Source: an uncultured Spartobacteria bacterium (lineage in GTDB: Bacteria > Verrucomicrobiota > Verrucomicrobiia > Chthoniobacterales > Chthoniobacteraceae). From it: DNA of 38,265 bases. Positions 1-7,899 of the stretch are shown here, piece after piece. The position numbers and the translations under genes were made by a program. The stretch lies in assembly GCA_903919125.1 (NCBI GenBank), contig CAIXGS010000031.1, forward strand, positions 1-38,265. Reading direction: 5' to 3'. Numbering within the stretch: position 1 is the first letter of the stretch; the number at the start of each line of letters is the position of its first letter. Below the pieces are notes generated by a model. The model worked only from the letters and a program-made list of their open reading frames with translations, did not search any database and was not told where the DNA came from.

Positions 1-27
1 CACCGGATGCGATACAAAAAACGCCAC

Positions 28-44
28 GCATCCCATAGGGATGC
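28..44. repeat. Palindromic GCATCCC repeat, copy 1
   Basis: GCATCCC and GGGATGC form a perfect 7-bp stem around a 3-nt loop (ATA). This is the left-most of four related palindromes in the first 600 bases. Confidence 0.7.
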
Positions 45-142
45 CAGCCCTTCCATGCTGCTGTGCCATTGTTCTTTCGCGCCGACGCACAACGTGTTTC
101 CCACACAAGATGGCTTGTTTTGCCCTTAACGCCTCGCCGCTA

Positions 143-159
143 GCATCCCTCTGGGATGC
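143..159. repeat. Palindromic GCATCCC repeat, copy 2
   Basis: It has the same perfect 7-bp stem as copy 1, with loop TCT. It is followed at about 178-245 by text with further small inverted repeats (GGTGGTG near 183, ATGCCTCCGGCAT near 229). Confidence 0.7.
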
Positions 160-290
160 GGGCCGTTCCGGCCTGACAAACCGGTGGTGTCGTCGCGTCG
201 CTCCTCAACCTCCGGCTAATGGCTTTCATGCCTCCGGCATGGCAAACCGCAGCGTCCCCACGACGACTTTGGGCGACTCACCTAGTGACC

Positions 291-309
291 AAAGTGTCTG
301 TCCCCTGCG
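291..309 (+). repeat. GTGTCTGTCCC core, copy 1 (core 294-304)
   Basis: This is the first of twelve copies of the core GTGTCTGTCCC (reverse complement GGGACAGACAC) in the window. It is joined directly to the tiny-peptide segment 310-376, and the whole 291-376 segment recurs inverted at 19838-19935. Confidence 0.85.
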
Positions 310-325
310 TAGCCTCGCTGAGAAA

Positions 326-376
326 ATGAAAGAACGTGCAAGAACGTGGCTGCTGTTGGTGGTGCTGTGGGTGTAG
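326..376 (+). CDS. Possible 16-residue hydrophobic peptide in a repeat
   Basis: An ATG frame encodes MKERARTWLLLVVLWV and stops at TAG. A GAGAAA stretch just upstream could weakly bind the ribosome. The inverted copy of this repeat (19838-19894) encodes an 18-residue version, MKERERTWLLVLLVVLLV, so the length change between copies is exactly two codons and the start, charged head, hydrophobic tail and stop are kept. A charged head with a leucine/valine tail fits a tiny membrane peptide such as a type I toxin or leader. The alternative is chance: the tail is a run of CTG/TTG/GTG triplets, and triplet slippage also preserves frame. Expression is unproven. Confidence 0.25.
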   Translation: MKERARTWLLLVVLWV

Positions 377-378
377 AG

Positions 379-406
379 GGGGCAAAAGTGTCTGTCCCTT
401 CCGGCC
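379..406 (+). repeat. GTGTCTGTCCC core, copy 2, in an exact 28-bp repeat
   Basis: The core is at 388-398. The 28 bases are exactly the reverse complement of 18884-18911. This copy lies only 2 nt beyond the stop codon of the tiny-peptide frame, whereas at the right-hand locus the matching two segments are about 0.9 kb apart. Confidence 0.85.
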
Positions 407-439
407 CCACACCACCGGTTTCGGAGGCAGAAACCGCCT

Positions 440-456
440 GCATCCCAAGGGGATGG
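440..456. repeat. Palindromic GCATCCC repeat, copy 3 (imperfect)
   Basis: GCATCCC faces GGGATGG, so the outermost pair is lost. It lies just after the second GTGTCTGTCCC core. Confidence 0.6.
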
Positions 457-553
457 CAGCAGCGTCGCACCTCGGGCACAGCAGGCAATTATTTGTGGAA
501 AACAGGGGGTGCGTCAGTGCGAAATAACAATAGCCCAGCAGCCTGGGTGACTG

Positions 554-570
554 GCATCCCGACGAGATGC
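554..570. repeat. Palindromic GCATCCC repeat, copy 4 (imperfect)
   Basis: GCATCCC faces GAGATGC, with one mismatch in the stem. An AGCGGTGTCGCTACGCTCAA-like segment follows at about 590-611, similar in kind to the one after copy 2, so the palindrome and that segment may be parts of one larger repeat unit. Confidence 0.55.
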
Positions 571-656
571 TCTGTGTTTTTTAGCCTACCCAGCGGTGTC
601 GCTACGCTCAACCACCGCATAGGGAACAATGGGGGCAGTGTTCATTTTCTTTCAGC

Positions 657-684
657 TAAAGGTTGGCCAGTAAAGGTTGGCCAG
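657..684 (+). repeat. Tandem duplication of a 14-bp unit
   Basis: TAAAGGTTGGCCAG occurs twice with no spacer (657-670, 671-684). This looks like a local slippage product or a footprint-type duplication next to the dispersed repeat that starts at 707. Confidence 0.8.
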
Positions 685-706
685 CGGTCCTTGTCCTTCG
701 CCGCCT

Positions 707-766
707 GAATTTTAACGCTCCCGCGTCCAGGCTGAAGAAGTCGTGCTGGGGGTGAAAAGCAATTTA
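707..766 (+). repeat. Dispersed ~60-bp repeat, family A, copy 1
   Basis: Its landmarks are GCGTCC, GGCTG, a GTCGTG block, GGGGGTGAAAAGCAATTT. Related copies lie at 5941-5997 and 23187-23244. This copy is about 125 bp from the 3' end of the DUF1501 gene. Confidence 0.65.
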
Positions 767-892
767 CTTTTTTGTCACAAGCAAGACGGCACGGCGCACT
801 CGGAGTTAACCGTGAAGGAGACAGGCCCTCGTGGTGAAGGACATTCTGGCGTGAGCTGGGCCGGCGAGAGTGGTGGAGCGATGGATGGCGAC

Positions 893-2329
893 TCAGGCGA
901 GAAGGGCGCGGATGATTTTGCAGGGCTCTACTCCGGTGAGTTTGAAGTCGAGTCCCGCGGAACGGTAGGTGAGTTGCTCGTGGTCGATGCCGAGGCAGTG
1001 CAGGATGGTAGCCTGGAGGTCCGAAACGTGGACTTCGTTTTCCACCACGTTGAACCCCATCTCGTCCGTGGCGCCGTAGGTGATTCCGCCTCGGATTCCG
1101 CCGCCGGTCATCAAGGTGGTGAAAGCCTGGGGATGATGGTCCCGTCCCTGGCTTCTTCCCAGCGAGACGCTGGCTTCCACCATCGGGGTGCGCCCGAACT
1201 CGCCGCCCCAGACAACGAGCGTGCTGTCTAGCATGCCGCGTTGTTTGAGGTCGCGGATGAGGGCTGCGGAGGCGCGGTCGGTAGCCTCGGCGTTCCGTTT
1301 GACGTTGCCGGCCACATCGCTATGAGCGTCCCATCCTTCGTGGTAGATGTTGATGAAGCGCACGCCGCGCTCGACCATCCGTCGGGCGAGCAGGCAGGCC
1401 CGGGCGAAGGAGGGCGTGGCGGGGTTGCAGCCGTACAGCTCAAGCGTCGCCGGGGTTTCCAAGGAAAGATCCATGAGCTCCGGGGCGGAGGACTGGAGGC
1501 GGTAGGCCATTTCGTAGTTGGCGATCCGGGTGGCGATTTCACCATCGCCGTCGAGTTGGAGCCGGCGCTGGTTCATCGAGTTGATGAGCCCGATTGTGTC
1601 CTGCTGGGTGCGGGGGTCGACCCCCTGGGGCGTGCTGACGTTGAGAATGGGGTCGCCGGTGTTGCGGAAACGCGTGCCGGAGTGGACGCTGGGTAGGAAG
1701 CCGCTACTCCAGCAGGCGGCGCCCCCGCTGATGCCGCTGCCGGTACTCATGACGACGAAGGACGGAAGATCCTGCGTTTCGGCGCCGAGCCCGTAGGTGA
1801 CCCACGACCCCATCGAGGGGCGGCCCGGCTGCGAGAAGCCGGTGTTCATGAATATCTGCGCTGGAGCGTGGTTGAACTGCGTGGTTCGGCACGACTTGAT
1901 GATGGCGAGCTCGTCTGCAACGGAAGCGAGGTTCGGGAGCATCTCGGATAGCTCAGCGCCGCTCTGGCCATATTTTTTGAAGGTGAAACGGGGGCCTAGT
2001 ACGGCGGCGTCCGGCCGGATAAAGGCGTAGCGCTGGCCTCCGATGACCGAAGGGGGCAGGGGCTTGCCCTCGTACTTTGAGAGCATCGGCTTGTGGTCGA
2101 AGAGCTCGAGCTGCGAGGGGGCGCCTGCCATAAACAGGTGGATCACGGCCTTGGCCTTCGGTGTATGGTGTGGGGCGGAAAGCACCCCGCGGGAAAGCGT
2201 CTTTTCCGTAACTGCAGCCGCGGCTGCGAACGGCCGGTTCTGGGCGAGGAGCGAGGCCAGGGCGACCTTGCCCACGCCGATTCCGCAGTCTTGGAAAAAG
2301 TGGCGGCGGGTGATGTTCGGTGTGCTCAT
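893..2329 (-). CDS. DUF1501 family exported protein
   Basis: This 478-residue protein belongs to the DUF1501 family, a branch of the alkaline-phosphatase/sulfatase-like superfamily that is abundant in Planctomycetota and Verrucomicrobiota; no reaction is established for it. The N-terminus has a Tat-type signal: ITRRHFFQDCGIGVGKVALA and then an alanine-rich stretch, so the protein is probably exported folded. Family landmarks include GAPSQLELFDHKP near residue 70, a GWDAHS segment near 330, GGEFGRTPM near 375, and GRDHHP near 392 followed by a glycine-rich stretch. Its ATG overlaps the stop of the upstream PSCyt1/DUF1553 gene in an ATGA at 2326-2329, which implies translational coupling. Such pairs are the standard arrangement in these phyla, where the two products are thought to act together at the cell surface. 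The C-terminus is complete. Confidence 0.92.
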   Translation of the reverse strand: MSTPNITRRHFFQDCGIGVGKVALASLLAQNRPFAAAAAVTEKTLSRGVLSAPHHTPKAKAVIHLFMAGAPSQLELFDHKPMLSKYEGKPLPPSVIGGQRYAFIRPDAAVLGPRFTFKKYGQSGAELSEMLPNLASVADELAIIKSCRTTQFNHAPAQIFMNTGFSQPGRPSMGSWVTYGLGAETQDLPSFVVMSTGSGISGGAACWSSGFLPSVHSGTRFRNTGDPILNVSTPQGVDPRTQQDTIGLINSMNQRRLQLDGDGEIATRIANYEMAYRLQSSAPELMDLSLETPATLELYGCNPATPSFARACLLARRMVERGVRFINIYHEGWDAHSDVAGNVKRNAEATDRASAALIRDLKQRGMLDSTLVVWGGEFGRTPMVEASVSLGRSQGRDHHPQAFTTLMTGGGIRGGITYGATDEMGFNVVENEVHVSDLQATILHCLGIDHEQLTYRSAGLDFKLTGVEPCKIIRALLA

Positions 2330-5289
2330 GGATGGGTGATGGTTTCGTCGAGGTTCAGCGCGGCGCGGGCGACGGCGGTCCAGAGTTGAGCCTCGTCCGG
2401 GTTAAGCGTGCGTTGTTTGTTGAGGAAGGAGCGCAGGAGCGCCATTTCGTCCGGGGTGGCGGGGCGGGTGACACAGTGGCGGAAAACCACCTGGAGGCGT
2501 GCCTCGTCGGACTGGGCTTCGGTGAGGGCGCGCTTGGAGAGTGCCTGCGCGGCCTCCAGAAACATCGTGTCGTTCAGCAGGGTGAGCGCCTGAAGGGGGC
2601 TGTTGGAAACGTCGCGCTTTGCAAGACAGGCTTCGCCGGTGGGCGCGTCGAAAGTAGTGGCCATCGCGAACGGGGCGGTGCGCTTGATGAAGGTGTAGAG
2701 ACTGCGCCGGTAGCGGTCCTCGCCCTCGCTCGTCTTCCATTCGACTTTTCCGTAGGTGCCCTCGGTGGTGATGCTGGCCGGTTGCGGCGGATAGACGCCC
2801 GGCCCGCCCATTTTGGCGGAGAGTAGTCCGGCGGCACGGAGCGCACCGTCGCGAATGACTTCAGCGTCGAGGCGGAATCGCGCCCCCCTCGCGAGGTAGA
2901 GGTTTTTTGGATCCTTTTGAATGTGTTCTGGCGTGATCTTAGACCCTTGCTTGTAGGTGGCACTGGTGACGATGAGACGGTGGAGTTTTTTCATCGACCA
3001 CCCTTCCCGAACGAGTTCCGTGGCCAACCAGTCGAGCAGTTCGGGGTGCGTCGGGGGATCGCTCTGGTAGCCGAGGTCCTCGAGCGATGTGACGAGGCCT
3101 CTTCCGAAAAAGGCCTGCCACTGGCGGTTCACGGTGACGCGGGCCGTGAGCGGGTTTTTCGGCGAAAAGAGCCACTGCGCGAAAGCGAGGCGATTCTGGG
3201 GGGCGTCCTTTGGCAGTTGCGGGAGAAAGGCGGGCACTGCGGGGGGCACAGGGTCGCGCGGTTGCAGGTATTCACCCCGATGATGGAGGCGAGTTTCGCG
3301 GGGATTCGAGGCGGCGCGCTCCTCCATGACGAGCGTGGCCTGCCCGCGGGGCGGGTTTTTGCGCGCATTTAAAAGCGGGGCGACGGCTTCCTTCATCTCG
3401 GGCGCGGTTTCCAAGAAGCGCAGCAGGAGGCCCGGGTTGTCCTGACTTGCGCTGCCGCTTGCCAGCACTTCCTCGAGCTTCGCCGGATGTCCGGTGGCGG
3501 CGGGGTGCTCGGAGGTGGTGAATGAAACTCGGAAGTGCCCGAGGGAACAGGCGAAATGCTTTTCAAAAAGCATCTTCAACTCGAGGCCCTCGGCGAGGTC
3601 CAAGGGCTGTTCGAATTCAAAAACAGCGCTTTGGTAGACCTCGGTGCCGCCGAGAACCTGCCAGCCCGAGGACATTTCGCCGTCGATGGCTGAGGTTGCG
3701 TTGTTCTTCTTTTTCGCCGGTTCCTTGCTCTGCTCGTCGTTGCTGGCAGAGGCTTTCGAGAAGGCGAGGCGTTGGCTGTTTTGGAAGGCTTGTAGTTCGC
3801 TTAAAAAGAAGCCCCCGATGGGGCCCTCGTAGTGGGTGAGCCCGGGGCCGTTGTTGGGGAGGCTGGGATGGGACGCGACCTCCAAACGGATGGCACGGAC
3901 GTTTTTGAGCGGCTTGCGGAAGCGCAGCGTGTAGGTGTCGCTCTTGGTGCTGTCCCCGCTGCCAAGCAGATAGCCGTCGGGCTGGGGAGCGAGGTGTGGC
4001 AGGTTGGTCTCTATTTCGGCTGGGGAAAGGGTTTCCCAGTGGGAGGCTTTGGCGGATTCGGCGGCGGTCCATTCTGCAAAGCGGGCGTTGAGGGCGTCCA
4101 TTCCGCCGGGGAAGAGTCCGGGCAGGCAGGCTTCGAGTTTGGCTATCTTTTCCGCGTGGGCTTTCTGCACCTGATCAAAGTTGGAGGGGGGGATGTAAAA
4201 GGTGGGCTCGCTCGCGTTGTTGAGCAGAGCCATGAGGCTGTAGTAGTCCTTGTGCAGGATGGGGTCGTATTTGTGTGTGTGGCACTGCGCGCAGTGGAGT
4301 GTGAGCCCCATCCACGTCGTGCCCGTGACACCGACGCGGTCGACCATCGAGTAGAAGCGGTATTCCTGCGGGTCGATGCCGCCCTCCTCGTTGAGCATGG
4401 AATTTCTGTGAAAACCGGTGGCGATTTTGTCGGCGGGGGTGGAGTTGGGGAGTAGGTCGCCCGCGAGCTGGCGGATGCTGAACTGGTCGAAGGGCATGTC
4501 CTCGTTGAGGGCTTCGACGACCCAGTCGCGGTAGGGCCAGATGGAGCGGGGACGGTCCTTTTCGTAGCCGTTAGTGTCGGCGTAGCGCGCGAGATCCAGC
4601 CAGCGCCGGGCCCAGCGCTCTCCGTAGTGCTTCGAGGCGAGAAGCGAGTCGACCAGGGTCTCGTAGGCGTTCGGGGCGTTGTTTGCAAGAAAGGCGTCGG
4701 CCTCGGCGTATGTGGGTGGCAGGCCTATGAGGTCCAGATAAACGCGGCGCACCAGCGTAAGTTTTTCCGTTTCAGGCGAGGGGGCGAGGCCCTCTTTTTT
4801 GAGCCGGTCGCGCACAAAGTCGTCGATGGGGTGAGGAGTGGCGGAAGGAAGGGCGGGCCGCACCGGCGGGGTGTAGGCCCAGTGTGGCTGATAGTTTGCT
4901 CCCTGAGCGATCCATGCCTTGAGGGTGGCTTTCGCCGCCTCGGGAAGGACGGACTTGGTGTTGGGGGGAGGCATGACTTCGTCCTTGTCCCCAGAGTGGA
5001 TGCGTTTGAGAAGTTCGCTGGCGTCAGGTTTGCCGGGGACGATCGCGGTCTCGCCGGACTTTCCCTTTCCAACGGCGTTTTCGCGGAGATCGAGCCGCAG
5101 TTCGCCTTTACGGCCGTGTTCGTCCATGCCGTGGCACTTGAAGCAGTACTGGGCCAGGATGGGGCGGACTTCGCGATTGAAGTCAACTCCCGAGGGGTTC
5201 GCGAAGGCGTTCGCAGCAGCGTGGGCGGCGACTGGGGAAAGCAGCGCGAGGCAAAGGGCGGTGAGGGCGAAGATGGGCGTCTTATTCAT
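2326..5289 (-). CDS. PSCyt1/DUF1549/DUF1553 domain protein
   Basis: This 987-residue exported protein starts with a Sec signal peptide (about residues 1-25, ending AAHA). A PSCyt1-type cytochrome c domain follows, with the heme site CFKCH at 49-53 and a possible distal methionine in MPPP at 106-109. DUF1549 spans about 155-360 and contains a second CAQCH at 333-337. A middle region (about 450-560) resembles a discoidin-like carbohydrate-binding module, and DUF1553 covers about 690-950. Length and order match the common planctomycete/verrucomicrobial type. It is the first gene of a two-gene unit with DUF1501. Heme binding at two CxxCH sites is read from the sequence; a role in surface polysaccharide handling or electron transfer is inference. 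The ATG at 5289 is preceded by a weak purine-rich stretch. Confidence 0.92.
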   Translation of the reverse strand: MNKTPIFALTALCLALLSPVAAHAAANAFANPSGVDFNREVRPILAQYCFKCHGMDEHGRKGELRLDLRENAVGKGKSGETAIVPGKPDASELLKRIHSGDKDEVMPPPNTKSVLPEAAKATLKAWIAQGANYQPHWAYTPPVRPALPSATPHPIDDFVRDRLKKEGLAPSPETEKLTLVRRVYLDLIGLPPTYAEADAFLANNAPNAYETLVDSLLASKHYGERWARRWLDLARYADTNGYEKDRPRSIWPYRDWVVEALNEDMPFDQFSIRQLAGDLLPNSTPADKIATGFHRNSMLNEEGGIDPQEYRFYSMVDRVGVTGTTWMGLTLHCAQCHTHKYDPILHKDYYSLMALLNNASEPTFYIPPSNFDQVQKAHAEKIAKLEACLPGLFPGGMDALNARFAEWTAAESAKASHWETLSPAEIETNLPHLAPQPDGYLLGSGDSTKSDTYTLRFRKPLKNVRAIRLEVASHPSLPNNGPGLTHYEGPIGGFFLSELQAFQNSQRLAFSKASASNDEQSKEPAKKKNNATSAIDGEMSSGWQVLGGTEVYQSAVFEFEQPLDLAEGLELKMLFEKHFACSLGHFRVSFTTSEHPAATGHPAKLEEVLASGSASQDNPGLLLRFLETAPEMKEAVAPLLNARKNPPRGQATLVMEERAASNPRETRLHHRGEYLQPRDPVPPAVPAFLPQLPKDAPQNRLAFAQWLFSPKNPLTARVTVNRQWQAFFGRGLVTSLEDLGYQSDPPTHPELLDWLATELVREGWSMKKLHRLIVTSATYKQGSKITPEHIQKDPKNLYLARGARFRLDAEVIRDGALRAAGLLSAKMGGPGVYPPQPASITTEGTYGKVEWKTSEGEDRYRRSLYTFIKRTAPFAMATTFDAPTGEACLAKRDVSNSPLQALTLLNDTMFLEAAQALSKRALTEAQSDEARLQVVFRHCVTRPATPDEMALLRSFLNKQRTLNPDEAQLWTAVARAALNLDETITHP

Positions 5290-5339
5290 TTGGCGGTTTC
5301 TTCATTTCCATCGCGTGCTTCGCCGCTATGAGACCGTCG

Positions 5340-5910
5340 CTATTCTCCGAAGTACAATTCGTAGGCGCGTACGTCCTGACCTTGCAGCTTGCTGTTGATG
5401 TCCAGATACACTTGGCCGTTTTCCATGCGGAAGGGAACCTCGAAAGTGCCCTGATCAAACTGGGCCTGCACCCGCTGGACAGGTTTGGCCGTCTTGAGGG
5501 TCAGCGGGGTGTCCGGGCCTAGGGGATGCCGCACCGTGATGCCATTGGCTCGGGTCTCCACGATGAGATAATGATCCCCAGTGGTCAGAGGCTGGCCATT
5601 GAAAGCGGTGAAGATGCCAGCGGACAGCCGTCCCTGGCGATCCGTGACCCAGCAACCGCCCGGGGCAAGCAGGGGACCGTCCGATGCTTGCCAGTCCTGG
5701 GTCGAGGATTCGTTCGCCCAGACCGTGTAGTCGCCGAAGCTGCTCCGGGTGATATTGTCAGGTAGCACGGCGAAATCCTGTAGGGGCTCATCTGCGAAGC
5801 GGGCGACCACATGGCGCTGGAACGCATCGGCCGTGAAATGCCAGGGATCTCGGAAATGGTTCCCCGTCAGAGCCCAGCTGAGCATCTGGCCCATGGCCAG
5901 GCTCCATGCA
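5340..5910 (-). pseudogene. 3' fragment of a probable glycoside-hydrolase-like gene
   Basis: The open frame runs back to 6044, but only the part up to about 5910 reads like protein, from GCAWSLAMGQMLSWAL to the stop. It has a FGDYTVWANES segment followed by LLAPGGCWV, the kind of C-terminal beta-sandwich with a bound-residue pattern found at the end of large carbohydrate-active proteins such as DUF6259-like ones. That assignment is tentative. The first residues of the open frame (basic, Cys-rich) have no protein character and cross a family A repeat at 5941-5997. I infer that the 5' part was lost at the repeat. The fragment follows the PSCyt1 gene divergently from Fic and is probably not functional. 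Confidence 0.55.
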
Positions 5911-5940
5911 CATCCTGAGAGGCGGACCCGATGTCTTCGG

Positions 5941-5997
5941 GAATAACAATCCCCGCGTCTCGGCTGAAAAAAACGTGATGGGGGGCAAAAGCAATTT
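5941..5997 (+). repeat. Dispersed repeat, family A, copy 2
   Basis: Shared blocks with the other copies are GAAT..AACAATCCCCGCGTC, CGGCTG and GGCAAAAGCAATTT. It sits exactly where the protein character of the neighbouring glycoside-hydrolase-like fragment ends, so it marks the likely break point of that gene. Confidence 0.65.
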
Positions 5998-6139
5998 CCT
6001 CGCCGCCTCACTTGTGTGAAGATGATTTTCATAAATATTTTCACTTTATTGGATAGATCGAGCGTGTTCCTGTGCTAAAAGCATTGTTTTGCAGAGGTTT
6101 TGTGGTGCTTTAAGTTATTCATAAAGATTTTCGGAATAT

Positions 6140-7360
6140 ATGGAAGTTTACCGGCAAATCAGTGCGATGGAACCTTTGCTCCCCAAGGGGCAGAGCGTCC
6201 GTCTCTCTGCATTGACCTGTGAAATTCTGAAGGCGTCGGGCCGGCTGACGGGCCAGGTGCATTCGCCGTTGGTGCTCCAGCGCGTGGCAGATCTCGTCCG
6301 CGAGATGAACTGCTATTATTCCAACCTGATAGAAGGTCACAAAACCATCCCCCGCGACATCGAGCGGGCGATGAAGCGCGATTTTTCACACGATCAAACC
6401 CAGCGCGACAACCAGCAGCTCAGCCTGGCTCATATCGCGGTGGAAAAGCTGATGGAAGAACGGCTTGCCGGCGAGCCGGTGGATGTTTATTCCCCCGACT
6501 TTCTGTGCTGGCTTCATCGTGAATTTTATACCCGCCTCCCTGAACCGCTGCACTGGGCTGTCACCAAGCGCGGCAAGCGTTACCAAATCCAGCCCGGCGG
6601 ACTGCGCGATTTCATGGTGGATGTCGGCAAACACACGCCACCCGATTTTGCCGCCTTGCCCAAGTTCCTTAGCCGGTTCCACTCCTTCTACGGCGACAAA
6701 CATATTTTGGAAACCGACCGCCTGGTGGCCATCGCGGCAGCTCACCATCGGCTCGCTTGGATTCATCCGTTTGGCGACGGCAACGGCCGCGTCATCCGAC
6801 TCCAATCCCATGCGCAGATGATCTGCCACGGTATTGCCGGTCTCGGCCTGTGGACGCTTTCACGCGGACTGGCTCGCCATCGCCAACGTTATTACGCCAG
6901 CCTCGACGCGGCCGACCAAGGTCGTCGCGGCGATCTCGATGGTCGGGGCAATCTCTCCGACGCGACTCTGGCCGACTTCTGCGTGTTCTTCCTTGAGACC
7001 GTGTTGGACCAGATTCAGTTCATGAGCGGTCTACTCGGCCTGCCCGCGCTGCGCACGCGGGTGGAACGCTACTTCCAGTTTCAGGCCCTGCATCTGGAGC
7101 GCTACCGAGAAGAAATCATGCGCGTGGCCCGCACGCTGGTGGATGAAGGCGAAATCCCGCGCGCCCGCGTGCAGGAAATCACCGGCAAAGCCACCACCGT
7201 CTCCGTCGAAATCATCAAGCTGGGACTGAAACACGGCTACTTTGAAACGCCCAGCCCCAAAGGCCCGCTGCGCGTCGCCTTCCCGGCGAAAATTCACGAG
7301 TTCTATTTCCCGCAACTCTTCCTTGATTTGCCGGTCGAACCCGCTGGGAGGGTTGCATGA
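6140..7360 (+). CDS. Fic family protein (probable AMPylase), class II inhibited
   Basis: This 406-residue protein carries the Fic catalytic motif HPFGDGNGRVIR, with catalytic His209, Asp213, Asn215 and Arg217. Fic enzymes usually transfer AMP from ATP to a hydroxyl side chain of a target protein. An inhibitory helix motif of the (S/T)xxxE(G/N) type is visible N-terminally as SNLIEG (Ser61, Glu65, Gly66), which places it in class II, where the same chain blocks its own ATP site. The C-terminal part (about 335-385, IPRARVQEITGKATTVSVEI) looks like a winged-helix domain that may recognise DNA or the target. No partner antitoxin gene is adjacent, as expected for class II. The ATG at 6140 is chosen over one at 6167; neither has a clear ribosome site. 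It is transcribed alone, away from the remnant at 5340-5910. Confidence 0.9.
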   Translation: MEVYRQISAMEPLLPKGQSVRLSALTCEILKASGRLTGQVHSPLVLQRVADLVREMNCYYSNLIEGHKTIPRDIERAMKRDFSHDQTQRDNQQLSLAHIAVEKLMEERLAGEPVDVYSPDFLCWLHREFYTRLPEPLHWAVTKRGKRYQIQPGGLRDFMVDVGKHTPPDFAALPKFLSRFHSFYGDKHILETDRLVAIAAAHHRLAWIHPFGDGNGRVIRLQSHAQMICHGIAGLGLWTLSRGLARHRQRYYASLDAADQGRRGDLDGRGNLSDATLADFCVFFLETVLDQIQFMSGLLGLPALRTRVERYFQFQALHLERYREEIMRVARTLVDEGEIPRARVQEITGKATTVSVEIIKLGLKHGYFETPSPKGPLRVAFPAKIHEFYFPQLFLDLPVEPAGRVA

Positions 7361-7479
7361 AGGCGAGATACGCAGGAGACACGTTTTCTCCTCCTCAATT
7401 CGTGGGCTTGCCGCTAACGCCGCCCCAATCGGCAGGCGGCTTCCCGGCGCATTGCCGTTTACGAAGCAGTCACGCCGGA

Positions 7480-7899
7480 TCAAGGACGCTCAATAAGTGG
7501 ATCACCATCGCGGCGCAAAATCCTGAAATCTTTTACATTCAGAGTGTTCAAGCACTTAACGCCCCCTTTGCGCGCGGCCACGAGATGCATATAATCGTAA
7601 ATCGCCCCACCACGCACTCCCAGTTCCCGTGCGTTGAGTTGGGCCGCAATCACATCTTCCACGCTCACCTCTACAAACCGCACGCATGGCAGAACGCTTT
7701 CTCTGATCATTTCTGCTGCAATCGCAGCGTCAACCCTAACTCCCAGTCTGCCGCCCGTCAAAGTGGCGAAGGTTTCACTTAGCGCGTGAGGCGTTGTCCA
7801 GTGGCCTCCTGCTGCTAATATCGCGTCACAGGCTGCAAAATCCGCATCGTCCGGCAATAGAGATGAGACGAGTACAGAACTATCCAAATACCGACTCAT
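7480..7899 (-). CDS. VapC-type PIN-domain toxin
   Basis: This 139-residue PIN-domain ribonuclease has the expected acidic residues: Asp6 in YLDSSVL, Glu42 in ALSETFATL, Asp102 in YDYMHL, and Asn121/Asp124 in the last motif. Known VapC toxins cut tRNA or rRNA and need magnesium. The ATG overlaps the stop of the AbrB-type antitoxin gene by 4 nt (7896-7899), the standard antitoxin-first coupled layout. The length is normal and no catalytic residue is missing, so the toxin is probably active. Confidence 0.88.
   Translation of the reverse strand: MSRYLDSSVLVSSLLPDDADFAACDAILAAGGHWTTPHALSETFATLTGGRLGVRVDAAIAAEMIRESVLPCVRFVEVSVEDVIAAQLNARELGVRGGAIYDYMHLVAARKGGVKCLNTLNVKDFRILRRDGDPLIERP

Larger units (their letters stand above)
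1..892. other. Repeat-rich region without a convincing large gene
   Basis: The open frames here overlap palindromes and dispersed repeats and resemble no family I know. The stretch contains four GCATCCC-type palindromes, two GTGTCTGTCCC cores (294-304, 388-398), a tandem 14-bp duplication (657-684), one copy of a roughly 60-bp dispersed repeat (707-766), and a possible tiny hydrophobic peptide (326-376). It lies downstream of the DUF1501 gene that ends at 893. It is best read as a field of small mobile or REP-like elements rather than coding DNA. Confidence 0.7.

Noticed and set aside
7357-7782. Plus-strand 141-codon frame overlapping the end of the Fic gene in an ATGA
   Set aside because: It runs antisense through the PIN-domain toxin gene and its translation has no protein character; the toxin frame has all catalytic residues.
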